64,000 nucleotides of DNA from Mastigias papua (lineage: Eukaryota; Cnidaria; Scyphozoa; Rhizostomeae; Mastigiidae), in assembly GCA_964019165.1 (NCBI GenBank), contig OZ025274.1, positions 6,526,368 through 6,590,367 on the forward strand. Direction: 5' to 3'. Every line of letters begins with the position of its first letter. Position 1 is the first letter of the stretch. Of this stretch, positions 51,811-63,389 are shown in pieces. The notes under the pieces were generated by a model. That model was not told the origin of the DNA, made no database searches, and saw nothing but the letters and a program-made list of their open reading frames with translations. The translations under genes were made by a program, and so were the position numbers.

Positions 51811-54800
51811 TGGATTAACCCAGAACTCTTAACTATCTAATTTTGATCTTTTCTGGAAGCATTTAGTAGGTCCTGGTTTTCTTTTTTGTTATATATGTTA
51901 TTTTCATTATTATACTATGTATTCTTTACAAGCAAGCCAATGATACACTGTCACGTTTTTGAGAGGTATATTATTGTTAGTAGTTTTATATATTCCATGA
52001 GAAGTTTAATAAATTAAGTATTATATGTAAAATATCAATAGTTTTAAAAAACCCATCGTTTACATCAAATGCTATTTGATTTTCTATGTTTTTCTGCGTG
52101 AAGCTCCTTGGTAAAGCTGCAGTGAATGGTCATATTAAATGGCAAGTTTTCACTCTCATTAATTCCATTTGGAAAATAATGCACTTGTATCATCGAAATG
52201 TTTTCCATTCTCGTTCACTTTTCAAATATTATATGTCCTAAGTCAAACTCGTGGAATTGTAACCCTATTTTCATGCAAAAAGTCACAAAGTCTATTGAAG
52301 TTTCTCACACTCACGTCAAATAATTAATTTACAGTATTCTATCTAGAGTTAGGGTATCTCTATAATCAAAATTGGTGTTTCCTTGAAATTGAATGGACAT
52401 GACCCTAAAAGTTTTCCCAATCTTCGCTCCTCACTCACTCACTCACTCACCGTTGTCTCAATACACCGGTTCTATTGATCAGCAATCATACTTATAGGTG
52501 TAGAACTTTCAGCTACTCCCCTCGCTTTTGCAATAAAACACAGATTGAGGCATTTACGTTAAAATAAAGCTGTACAAAACTTTGCCGGCAATTCATTTTT
52601 AATCTTATCTACACTTAAGCTATGCTGGATCAGCCGGCATAACAAGTTTTGGATTCTAACGCCACCCCTGGTGTGTTGATATTCTGCTGTTCAAAAACAG
52701 CACTTGAAATGTGACTTGTGTTATCATAGCAATTTAAATGTATTCCAAAACTTGTTGCCAATACGTAGATTTGCATTAATACAAAGACACAGCTGATAAC
52801 ACCACTAATGGATACAAAGTTATTTTAGAAATAGTTCAAATAACTGAAGCACTTTAGTCTAATGCATCTTTTCGAAGGCATCTTACATATGTTTATCTGT
52901 TACCAGCTACAACATATATACGTTCCTCTTTTTACATGGAACCGCTTTACAAGGATCCTACATTTTGAAGGCTATTAGTTCAAGGAACTTGTACTACTAC
53001 AAACGTGTACGCATGTGTCATATATAGTGCATGTATATGTCCGAGGACCTACTGACTTTCCTAAAGGGGCAAGGGGATTAGAAGTGTCCTTCTTTTAACT
53101 AAACAAATTTGAAATAGCTACCATGCTAACAGATCACAAAAAGATTCGCCAGTATTAAATCGAGAGCCCAAATTTTTCGGCGCCCTTCCCTCAGCTTTGG
53201 TATTTAGTGGCACTCTTTGATCCTGTTGCCGCCCTTGCCTTACTATAGCTCCTGCGTCCCTGCATCTGTTGTTGCTTCAGTTTTCAAGGAGATCCTATTG
53301 CAACTTCGTAAACAAATCAAAAACTGCTTCTGATGCAATACTCAGACATATAAGCAGGTCTAAGGAGACGAGCTATGGAACTGTTAGACAGCTAAATTTC
53401 ACTGAAGGAAAAACTAATGGTGTACTTTTTCTTTGTTCGGTGCAACTCTCTAAAGTTGAGGGTCGAATACACAGTCTACCTGTGTCTTTTTTGTAAGAAA
53501 GTGGCTTATAAGGTATTGGTACTCGACTGCTCAAAATCAAATGAAGTTCAGTATTGGATTTCTGAGACCTAAGAAAACTGACAAGTCATTTACATTAAAA
53601 ATTCCAACATTCCCACAAGACATCTATCGCTATTCCTTAATTTGGATAGACTTTTTGTGATAAATCTATGTACTTCAGTGTTCCGCCTGCTTGTCTGAGT
53701 AACAAAAGTGCTCCTCTTGCTCAGAAAATCTTGAAAATCAGTGCTGAAATCATGAAAAGTTATGAAAGCTTCAGTATTTGGTAAATAAAACAGGGGAATT
53801 ATTGTACTTGTAAAGCACGTTACATGTATATATAAATATATATATATATATATCATTTGGTATATATTTATTAATATAGGCGATATTAAACAGTAGATAG
53901 CATCATTTTTAGTAACTAGGGCCTTTATGTCGAAAGTTAACCGAAAGGATCCAATCTACAAAGGTATACTACAAATTCTACGGTTCTTTCAATTATTAAC
54001 TCTTGGAATCTTTCTCCTTACATCGTTCCTTGATATCACTACATCATGGTGCATCTTGGCCTGAAAATCAATAGTGCCACATTAGCTGAAAAGTTTGGAT
54101 AAAATTAGAATGAAAGTCAGGCAGACAGCAATGGCCAGAAATTTCCCTAACATTTAGTTTGATGATGAAATCTGATATCTATTAGTTAATCAAACTTTTG
54201 TTGTGACCAGCGATGCTGGAAGAGGCAGAGCAACTGAATCAACTGCTCGCCTTGACCCTTTCCATGGGAACGGAGGGGACAAGAAATGCCCTGCTAATTC
54301 CATACATTATTTTTCGACAATTTCAATTTTTTACATGAACTCTAGTTTGCAGCCAAGAGGCAAAATACTCATTGTTAAATGCTGGTATTCTGTTCCAAAG
54401 TGAACTTCAAATAAAGTCTGCACCCCCTTACTCCCATATTTCTTCTGGTATCCCTGGTTGTGGCCTGAGTCTCCTCCATTCAAATCATGCAATAGCCATC
54501 CCAGAAATCTGGCTTGCTGGACAATTGACAAATGTTGAAGATCTGTTTGCGCAAAGTTGAAGCTAACAAACAGCAACTTGCTGCAAACAGTGGTGTGCTG
54601 AAGAATTTTCAGTGGAGTGTGTAGGAAAAGAAGGTTACCGACAAGTGTGAGTAAGGCACCATGACTATGGACAAGCCACGATCATTTTGTCAGTTTTTGC
54701 TGCGAAACAAAGTTACCTACCGCTTTTTGAAAAAGTGGGAGCATCACAGCCCTACACCCTATTCTTTAGGACGCCTCTGGTTGCGAAACCATAATATATT

Positions 54801-54960
54801 AATAAATGCGACCAGCGAACTTTCTCAAAAACTTTCGACATTCAAAAAGTTGAACCGAGATCTGTCATGTAAAGTTAAAAAGTAAAGTCTGCAACCTTTT
54901 CGAGTGGAAAATTCATACCAGTTATTGTAAGGTCAGTAACTCTCTGTGAGTATCGCTTTG
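51811..54960. other. AT-rich stretch, only minor simple repeats seen
   Basis: Contains a short (ACTC)n run at about 52430-52450 and a short (TA)n at 53827-53853. No exon with good splice sites or similarity to a known family is recognised. Confidence 0.45.
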
Positions 54961-54964
54961 TACA

Positions 54965-55779
54965 CAGGCCCGTCGGAACGAAATTGATATTGGGGGAGCT
55001 GTAAATAAAGCAGACTGCACTGGGCTCCGGGAGAATTTTTGTCCGACCACGCCCTTTAGATTGCTGGAAAGCAACCTGGCTATACAAATTGCCATTTTTA
55101 ATGGATGAATTACTATCTACAGAATTAAGACAATTTTTGAAATGGAAGTTGTAAATTGGCAGGAATCTATGTATTTGCAGTCATCTACTAACATTACCTG
55201 TGGCTGAAAAAGCTAACGGAATACTTTGCAGTCATTGACAGCAAAACTTTCCTGCTGTCTCCGTGCAATGCACGCCAGCAATCAACTTAAGAAATCATAA
55301 ACACTGCCAAAACAAAATTTAACGATCCTCTTAACACTCCTTTTCAATCATCTATGCTTGTGTGCTTTTGTGTGCTACATTAACTTTAATACACAAATCT
55401 CTGTTCGAAAATTGTCCAAAAATCTGCTTACCAAATACTCAAATTACCAAACAATACTGGCGATGATGAAGTGTTTTAAGGTTGAGGGAACATAAAAGTC
55501 AGACCCTGATGCCCCCCCAGCATCTTTGCATAACATTCAGTTTTGAAGACTTCACTTTCTTCGCTCATGCTGTTTAACGTTACTGATCAAGTATACATTG
55601 GTTCTTTGAACACGCAATAAATGATTGAAAGGGATAGCTGGTAATTGAACTGGTTAATATTTTTGCGAATTTATAGTATGGCCTTACAATGTTTTCTCGA
55701 ACATTTAAAGAGCAAATAGTTGCAAAATATTGGGGGAGGGCTTCAGCCCCCCAGCCCCCCCGGTTCCCACGGGCCCCTG
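54965..55779. mobile_element. 815-bp terminal-inverted-repeat element with apparent 5-bp target duplication
   Basis: The left end reads CAGGCCCGTCGGAACG; the right end on the minus strand reads CAGGGGCCCGTGGGAACCG. GTACA lies immediately outside both ends (54960-54964 and 55780-55784). C/G-rich runs follow the right terminus (CAGCCCCCC). CAG...CTG ends suggest hAT, but hAT normally duplicates 8 bp. No transposase is recognised. Confidence 0.6.
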
Positions 55780-55789
55780 GTACAAGTAC

Positions 55790-58165
55790 TGGGATTGCTA
55801 GTTATGCCTATTTTCCTCTTGCCTAAAGCAATATCGACTATAACATCATGCAGCTACGTGGTTATGGTCGAGTAACAGTTCAAAAAAAGTACTGTATGTG
55901 ACTTTGTCGTCCTTCATATTTTCGCAACCTAGTCCGGACTTTACCCATGTATATCATCATTTACTTAAAGTACATTCCACATGAAGTATTGCTGGAAAAA
56001 TGGAAACTATCATTCTCTTTGTAATCTGTGATCTGTAGCTTATAACGGTGTCCGATTCCACAAAGCTAGTGCAACAAGGAGAATCGAGTGAACAGTAGAC
56101 TCTCAGTAGTGATTAGGCCATGTAGAGATATGCTGACTTGTATGGTAATGGTAGAACTGTGTAGAATGTTTGGGTAACTTTCATGCAGTTTAGGACCACA
56201 GATGTTGGTAGCTTAGTCAAAAGTTATCGATGGCATATGGTCAAGTTAAAGAGAAATGAAAGCAATAAACGCATACGTATATAAATGTACGCAGTGCTAA
56301 GTGATATTTGATTTAAGAAACTGTAACGTATTTTTTGAATGTATTTCTAGCAAGTCCTTATTATATTTGCTTACATAGGATAAGACTGTTTTGACCTAAA
56401 ACGAAATTTTGGTTACATCGGAAGATTGACGGAACTTAGTTCCTTGAGTGCGCAACCAGCTATGTATCAAGCAGTAAATAGCTATTGATGCCTACATTAA
56501 TATTGTCCCCCTTTATCCCAAACCACTAACTGTTGAGGAGTTATCCCAAACGTTTCACCCGTTCTGGTATTTACCTTAAATACCAGAACGGATGAAACGT
56601 TTGGGTTAAGTCAACTCCAGGAACTCCCTAGATGGCGGTAATAGAATGGTGGAAACGGGCTACATGCTGCTTAGACAAAGCCCTCAACCTGTGAAGTTAT
56701 AGTGTGCCAACAAGGCCTTGTCAAGTGAAACTGCAGGAGCTACCCAATGGTTTACGAGGTTATGTTTAATCAAAAAGTAAATTTCTGCATACAACATCCT
56801 TTGAGTCTGTTGCATATTGCACATTTGATAGGAAGTTAATTTTAATGCTTTTCAGAATTTGGTATATTAATGACTGCAATCCTATCCATACTTACCAAAT
56901 GTGAGCCAGTGATATTTCCCAAAAAGACAGATTAGCACTTTAACATCTGCCTACTGGCTGCTGCACCAGTAACCAAGCAGTTCACAAAACTATTTTATGA
57001 TGGAGTAGCATATAGCCAAGCCATAAGCTGCTATAATTGAGGTGGAAGCTATTCAACATGGAATATCCTCTGGTTTCCATGCTACCATAGATGGGTAATC
57101 CAAAATTAAAATGATATTTTATCATAATTGTGTCAACTGCTTGCACACTATTAACCTTGAAATTCTGCAAAGCAAAACTAGTCCTGGAAGAGTTGTTTGC
57201 TTTACTTTGTATAAGCAAGCTTTTCAGTTCATGGAATCTGAACAATTATGAAGCATGACGAACCTCTTGTACAATCTTTTGTGATAAGACTATAGCATCA
57301 GTACTCCTACTAGGGGAACATACTGGTAAGCTAGGCTTAGTATATGATGGTGCACAGACTTATCTTTAAATGGCTAATGCAGACAAAATTAAGTCCTGAT
57401 ATGAAAGGACAAATTCAGTAATAGTAGTATAGCAATACTATAATTGCTTGATGTAGTTTCAAAAATTTTCTCAGATAAGCACAGTATTGGCGAAAAAAAA
57501 TGATTTGCATGAAAACAAACACAGACATTTTGAAAGTGAAACAAAAACCACAACTGTTAAATCTCTTGAGTGTCAAACTCACCACAAAAATCTTTCCAGC
57601 ATGCTGACAAAGAAGTTCTGATACAATGTGCTTGCAAGCTTTGTGTGTGTTGGGGTTGCACAGAATCTAATGGCAGTTTCACCATCATTCTCATCAATAA
57701 GTATCGACTTTATAAAGACACTACATGTGTAAGGTCACCCAAGGAACTTGTACTATCCTAGAAGAGATCCCTAAGGGACTTTTCAATTTGGAATACTTTT
57801 ATAACAGTTAACAAGGGGTTCACTGGCAGGTTTCCATTGACATTTATAATATCAGAGTGCCATGTCCTAATACTGCACACTTAAAATATCTCTAGCACTA
57901 AATGTGCAGCTAAAACGAAGTTACTAGTAAGGAACTTTTCTACCAAAATGTGGTCAAAAGAGGTCCAGAAATAAAGAACTCTTAAGAACTCAGCCTTGTA
58001 CTGGCCTCCAAATAAAAAATTGTGTACAAGCATTTTTTGTGAATAGTTATATAGACTTTAAGCAGCAATTGTGCAAGAGCAGATATCAATAAAAAATCTC
58101 ATATGAGATCAAGAGCTAACTTTTATAATATTGCATGTATTACAAAAAAGATCAATAGTGGAAAA
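55790..58165. other. Stretch with no gene recognised
   Basis: Except for the hairpin at 56541-56609, no coding sequence, RNA gene or clear repeat was identified here. Confidence 0.4.
56541..56609. repeat. Hairpin, 34-bp arms
   Basis: The left arm TTATCCCAAACGTTTCACCC(GTTCTGGTATTTAC) pairs with the right arm 56576-56609, whose complement is TTAACCCAAACGTTTCATCC(GTTCTGGTATTTAA); three mismatches and a one-base spacer. It also contains AAACGTTTC, as does the 42-kb hairpin, but is otherwise different. Confidence 0.88.
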
Positions 58166-58171
58166 TGCATA

Positions 58172-58713
58172 CCATATTTCTTTGAGCATATGCCACAGCC
58201 TACATTCTTTATTTGGAATGATTTGGAGAGGCTTATAAGCAAGGGTGGCTTATATTTCTGCATCCAAGGTGTCAAACCATCATAATACTTGACTTATGTC
58301 ATGAAAAAGTTGTTTGATGCTTGTGGCATAACAGTGGATGATCCAACAAACCTCCCCTGGTACCTTAAAGCTAGCAACACAGATGAAGAAGAAATATTCC
58401 TGGGCAGAGAGGAAGAAATACTCATGAATGATGTTGAAGACATAAACAAGGTCATGCTTGACAATATTTTTGTTGGTTAAATCCATTAATTTAAGTTTGA
58501 AGTCTTTCTACCTCAAAATATGTTTGAGTTGAAGTACTTTATACAATGATCTTTGCTTCCATTTTTTAAGAAAATATCGCAGCATTCAGTTATGAGTTTT
58601 GTGTGCATAGCTTATAATCGAGGGTGGCTTATATTTTTTCTGAGCCTCCTTTCGTGCTCCTATAATCAAGGGGAGCTTACAAACAAATGCGGCTTACAAT
58701 CAAAGAAATATGG
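58172..58713. mobile_element. Tc1/mariner-superfamily (pogo/Tigger-like) relic, 542 bp
   Basis: The left end CCATATTTCTTTGAGCATAT and the complement of the right end CCATATTTCTTTGATTGTAA are inverted repeats flanked by TA on both sides (58170-58171 and 58714-58715). Subterminal GTGGCTTATATTT occurs in opposite orientation near both ends. The interior open frame 58289-58483 resembles the C-terminal end of pogo-like DDE transposases (KKLFDACGITVDDPTNLPWY, then DEEEIFLGREEEI). Only that tail is kept, so the copy is non-autonomous. Confidence 0.78.
58289..58483 (+). pseudogene. C-terminal remnant of a pogo-like transposase
   Basis: 64 codons, MTYVMKKLFDACGITVDDPT... ending NKVMLDNIFVG. It keeps the (S/K)F..CGI pattern and acidic tail found after the DDE domain in pogo/Tigger transposases; the catalytic domain is absent. 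Confidence 0.6.
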
Positions 58714-58715
58714 TA

Positions 58716-59861
58716 CCATGAGTTTCTCCAAATACTATTTATTTGTGATGTGTGACAATTAAAAACGTTTGTGCCAAAAACAATCTCAAATCCTGTCTAA
58801 TTGCCTAATCAATGAGGATAAAATCAATTCTAAGTTTAATATGCATTATTATCATCTAGTACTAAATCTAATCATCAATGATAGACACTATGTCACCCAA
58901 GTTTACATATTACAAGTCAGATGATGGACCAATGGTAGTATTCAAACTCATTACAAAGCCAGAAAAATCAATAACTTCTGCCTCATAGGTCTCAGCACAT
59001 GCAGGATTTGAAGTCAGAGCTTCTGAAGACTCTATCTAAATATGTTACTTTTCAGATTAGCATGTATCCTTGCCTACATGCCAAATAAAACTTGATGACA
59101 TTACATTTGCCAAGTGTGAATGAATCAAACTAAGATGATTAGTGTAGGTCCATGCTTTGCTATGAATAGCTCTTGTGTGCATACATTTCTAGATAAAAGC
59201 ATTTTTTCTCTAGTAAATGATTTGTGTCCAAATTCTTCAAATACTAAGTACCACTGTAACTCATTTTTCCAGAACACCTAGCTATAGCTTCTTATAATGT
59301 ATATTAAATATCTAATAGTAGGAAAAAGGTAAACATAAAATGAAAAAGCAAAGATAAAAAACTTGAAAATGATGTAAGATAAAAAATTTAAGTAGAACTA
59401 GCATATATAAAAGGAGAATTAACTTGTCTCCCTTGATGAGTACCAGAAACTCACTTCAAGTAAATTAAATCTAGCAGTAAAAAGTGAACATAAAGTTCTT
59501 ATAATGCTATTAGCAAGTACAATAGCTGTGCCTGATTTTATCAAAATATTACATGCAATTGCTGATAGCCTAGACATAAACTCTGAAATATGGAAAAGAT
59601 GGAATCTGTGAAATTACATTTAATAAGTTCTTTAATCTCATTGACAGTGAGCTTTTAATGAGTAAAGGTAAGAGAGAAGCTAGAAGAAGGTATTTTGCCA
59701 AATTTTATAAAGTAAAATTCAAACACAAAGCCTTTCATACTATGTTCAGTAGAAAGCTTTGCAACAAACATTTGCTGAACAATTTTACTCTCCTGTTCTA
59801 ACAAAAATTAACAACAATCCACTAACAAATATCAATCTGCCTCTTGAGGCTGTGTATCTAC
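58716..59861. other. 3' flank of ALDH3, no other feature recognised
   Basis: About 1.1 kb of AT-rich sequence, likely including the ALDH3 3' untranslated region; no distinct polyadenylation signal was settled on. Confidence 0.4.
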
Positions 59862-61361
59862 TCAAATAAATTTAGGCAACAAACCCTTGAAATACCCATA
59901 CTTAAACACAAAAAGCAATGCACCAAAAACTGCAAAATAAAAAAGAAATTTTGTATACTTGGTAGATCTTGAGGGCATCAAAAACCAGCATGCTTTCTTC
60001 ATGTTTGCTTCTGTGTATGGTGGGTACCTTACAGAATTTAATGCTTCAAGATTTTGCTTTTTTATCAAGCAAGCCTTCCTATGGGAAAAGCATTCAAATG
60101 AGAATCTCCCATGATAAGCACCCATGCCACTTTGGCCAACACCACCAAATGGTAAAGATGGCACAGCTGCTTGGACAATTGCATCATTAACACATACAGC
60201 ACCAGATGATGTCTCATTCAAAAATTTGTCACTTGTTGCTTGTGATCTGGAGAAGACATAAAGAGCCAAAGGTTTCTCTCCTTTGTTAATAACTTTTACA
60301 GCGTCATCTAAAGAGCTTACTGGTACAATTGGCAGTATTGGGCCAAAGATCTCCTCCTGCATCACATCATCTTCAAGGCTGACATCTTTCATAATAGTTG
60401 GGGAAATGTACTTTTCACTCTCATCATAATCACCTCCAAAAGCAACCTTATCTGGATTTATCAATGACTTGATTCGCCCAAAGTGTCTTTCATTTATGAT
60501 CCTTGCTAAATCAGGTGAGCTTTTAGGATTTTCCCCATAAAAATCCTTGATAGCATCCACAAGAGCTGGAATAAGCTTTGATTCTGCTTTCTTTGTACAA
60601 AGAATGTAGTCTGGAGCGAGACAAGTCTGCCCAGAATTGACATATTTCCCCCAGATTATTCTCCTGGCTGATATATCAAAGTTGCAATCTTCGTCAACAA
60701 TGCACGGACTTTTACCTCCCAGTTCCAGAGCTACTGGAGTCAGAAATTTAGCAGCAGCTTCCAAAATAATTTTGCCCACCACATGTCCACCTGTATAGAA
60801 GATAAAGTCAAATCTTTCCCGCAACAACGCTGATGTTTCTTCTTTACCGCCAGTGATAACTCTGAAGCAATCTTCGTCTAAGTATCTTGGGATCAAATTC
60901 GATATCACGGAGGCCGTTGCCGGAGACAGCTCTGATGGCTTTAGGATTCCACAATTCCCCGCAGCTATGCATCCAATGAAAGGCTGGAGCGATAACAGCA
61001 AGGGGTAATTCCAGGCCCCAATGATCAGTACAACTCCATAGGGCTCGTACTTTATCCCACAAGTATTGAATTTATTCATCAGGTCTGCTTCCGTACGTTG
61101 CAGGCCTACCCAATTTGGCAAAGCGTCAATGAATTTCATTGTCTCTGCAACAAGGACAGTGTACTCCATCATGGTTGCTTCAAATTTAGGCTTTCTCAAA
61201 TCCAGATTCAACGCTTCGATAAAAAGCTCCTGATTCTCTTTCAGCATTTTCAAAAATTGCTTGAGCTGCTGAAGCCGCTGAGAAAGTGGCCTAGTTTTTC
61301 CTTGGTTGAAGGACAACCGTAAGTGATGTACAACATCCGAAAAATCCATGTCCTCATCCAT
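59862..61361 (-). CDS. aldh3: Class 3 aldehyde dehydrogenase, membrane-anchored (ALDH3A2/ALDH3B-like), intronless, 499 aa
   Basis: Oxidises fatty or aromatic aldehydes to acids with NAD(P)+. All family motifs are present: the NAD-binding IIGAWNYPLLLSLQPFIGCI with its Asn, AGNCGILKPSELSP, FYTGGHVVGKIILEAA, the general-base Glu in ALELGGKSP, the nucleophile Cys in NSGQTCLAPDYILC, and EEIFGPILPIV. NDAIVQAAVPSLPFGGVGQS and GMGAYHGRFSFECFSHRKAC are typical of ALDH3. The C-terminus has a hydrophobic span (FLFYFAVFGALLFVFKYGYF) after KYTK, as in ALDH3A2, which anchors it to the ER or peroxisome. The start is the ATG at 61361 (MDEDMDF); an upstream in-frame TTG at 61385 was not used. The 499 aa compare with 485 for human ALDH3A2. 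There is no intron, unlike vertebrate genes. Confidence 0.95.
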   Translation of the reverse strand: MDEDMDFSDVVHHLRLSFNQGKTRPLSQRLQQLKQFLKMLKENQELFIEALNLDLRKPKFEATMMEYTVLVAETMKFIDALPNWVGLQRTEADLMNKFNTCGIKYEPYGVVLIIGAWNYPLLLSLQPFIGCIAAGNCGILKPSELSPATASVISNLIPRYLDEDCFRVITGGKEETSALLRERFDFIFYTGGHVVGKIILEAAAKFLTPVALELGGKSPCIVDEDCNFDISARRIIWGKYVNSGQTCLAPDYILCTKKAESKLIPALVDAIKDFYGENPKSSPDLARIINERHFGRIKSLINPDKVAFGGDYDESEKYISPTIMKDVSLEDDVMQEEIFGPILPIVPVSSLDDAVKVINKGEKPLALYVFSRSQATSDKFLNETSSGAVCVNDAIVQAAVPSLPFGGVGQSGMGAYHGRFSFECFSHRKACLIKKQNLEALNSVRYPPYTEANMKKACWFLMPSRSTKYTKFLFYFAVFGALLFVFKYGYFKGLLPKFI

Positions 61362-61755
61362 ACTTCTTTTCCTTTCTCCTAACAACTGGTGGAACTGCCT
61401 TGAAATGGCCTGCGATGACTTCCTACCTTGCGGACGTGGTTTGGATAAAGTGATATTTCACTTCTGCTATCTATTTGAGTAGAATATCGCATAACTCACA
61501 GTAGGTCAAAGTACATCAAGAGCATGTGACCTATCTATCGCCCAGGTGGCATCGTCACCGCCCACAGGAGACTGTCACACGACATCCTTGCGAAGTGAGG
61601 GATTTCTGTGGCTTTTTTCTGTTCTGCCCGTTTTTTTATGTCATAAGAAACCTAACTGAAGGCATAGTACTAAAAGTTTCATAATTTTTGGCGAGATTTT
61701 AGTTCTAAAAGTTTCGTAAAAGCTTCTTAACTTCATGGAAAAAGATTGCATAGAA
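61362..61755 (-). promoter_or_regulatory. Presumed ALDH3 upstream region
   Basis: Sequence before the start codon up to a possible inverted-repeat end at about 61770. No specific promoter element is recognised. Confidence 0.3.
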
Positions 61756-61767
61756 AAGGAAACGGGT

Positions 61768-63385
61768 GGGGTGAAATGGGTCAGTGGGGGAAAATGGGGC
61801 AGAATTCCTTCTTAGTTCCTATTTGTGACAACAGGATGCTGGGTACTAATATCTACGATTTCTGATTGGCTAATACATTGCTTTTTAAATCTAACTCAAA
61901 TCAATAATGGACTCTTTCTATTCTTGGCAGTCAAATTGACCTTTTTTGACGAGAGATTTTTGCCTTCAAGAAATACTATGATAAACCCAAACTTTTTTGT
62001 CACTACCACTATGTGTAAGTTTATACTATAACTTATATTGAAGAACAATACATGCTGATCAAGTACAAACACTGCTTTTTTTGTGCATAATACTAATACA
62101 TAGCTAAAATACAACTTTTGTCAGGTGGATCGGCACCATTCTTTCAACTTAAACTCATGATATGCATAGCCTAGTAAAGTAAATGTCACTTAGCATGCAG
62201 TGACAAAGTCTCCTATGATTTTTTATCTGCTTTTTGGGCTTTACTTTTGTTTATGATATTATTTCTTTCAGTGTCATCCAATCTTTCTTGGAAAACCCAC
62301 ATCCACTCCACTGCTAAACACGCATCTCAGAAACTTGGCTTCCTTTCTAGAGCCCGTAGCTTTTTCTCTCCTTCTCAGCTCCTGACTATATACAAATCTC
62401 AGATTCGTCCTTCTCTGGAGTACTGCTCCCATGTTTGGGGTGGTGCTCCCAGATCTTCTCTACATCTTCTTGATAAAGTCCAGTCCAAAGCCATTCGTCT
62501 CATAAATAATCCAAGCCTCTCCAAATCTCTCCAATCATCTCTCATCGTCGTCTGGTTGCAGATCTGTCCATTTTCTATCGATATCTTCATGGACATTGCT
62601 CAATGGAAATCAAGAGTATTATTCCTGATCCCTTGAAGCATGTTCGACCCACAAGAAGCTCTAGTCAATCACACCCTTTCCAAGTCATACTATCCAATCC
62701 ACGAACTCTTTCCCACAAATCTTCTTTCATTACAAGAACTTGTAAACTTTGGAACACCTTAACTTCCACTTCCTTTCCTGAATCCTACAACTTATCTTCC
62801 TTCAAATTTAACATCAACAAACTGGATCTCATCTCCCTATCTAATTAACTTTCCTTTCTCTTTCTTCCTTTGTCAGGGCTTTGTTATAGGCTCTATTGGC
62901 CTTTCCCTGACATTACATACTAAAAAAAAGAAAAAAATTATGAAAATGATTTGTGTTTGCTACTTACTCCATCCACTTCCTTTACGTATTTGATGGTCCC
63001 CATCACTTGGTTCTGTGGTCCCATGCGCTTTAACCATTTGCCCTGTGTAGTAACTGGTTATGCGTCATGCACTGTAAGTTTAAGACCACTGTTGGAAGTC
63101 ATGGGTATCTGTTATTGAGACTGGTGAAGTTATTGGAAGCTGCCCCATTTAACCCCTTCTTGCCCCATTTCTTCCCGCCAAAAGTGACTCAGTTCAAAGT
63201 GGTTTACATTATGTAGAAAGCAGTTTCATAAGTGGGAACAGAGGTTAACTATGTCTGGAGGAGTCATTTGCACATTGTAGCTAATCTAGGTATTCTAAGA
63301 ATTTGGAATGTTTTATTATTTGGAGCAAAACCCTAAAAGGCCATTTTTCTGCATCATTCCACCCCACCCCACCCTATAAAATACG
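61768..63385. mobile_element. Possible inverted-repeat element with G-rich ends, interrupted by a LINE end
   Basis: The left margin has GGGTGGGGTGAAATGGGTCA and GGAAAATGGGGCAG; the right margin on the minus strand has TAGGGTGGGGTGGGGTGGAA and later GGGAAGAAATGGGGCAAG. The words are short and repetitive, so this is weak. Confidence 0.4.
62247..62945 (+). mobile_element. LINE 3' end (RT C-terminal region)
   Basis: Reads SSNLSWKTHIHSTAKHASQK, LGFLSRARSFFSPSQLLTIY, KSQIRPSLEYCSHVWGGAP and LLDKVQSKAIRLINNPSLS, then after one frameshift near 62540 continues to FITRTCKLWNTLTSTSFPES. These are the standard post-RT motifs of jockey/RTE-like LINE ORF2. Ends with a poly-A-like run at about 62922-62940. 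The RT core is absent. Confidence 0.9.
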
Positions 63386-63389
63386 TGGA

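Noticed and set aside
54203..54576. Possible exon pair around 54.2-54.6 kb
   Set aside because: Some protein-like words on both strands, but no domain, no consistent splice sites and no neighbour to join to.
61362..61385. Longer ALDH3 start (8 extra codons)
   Set aside because: The upstream codon is TTG; ATG at 61361 fits the family's start.
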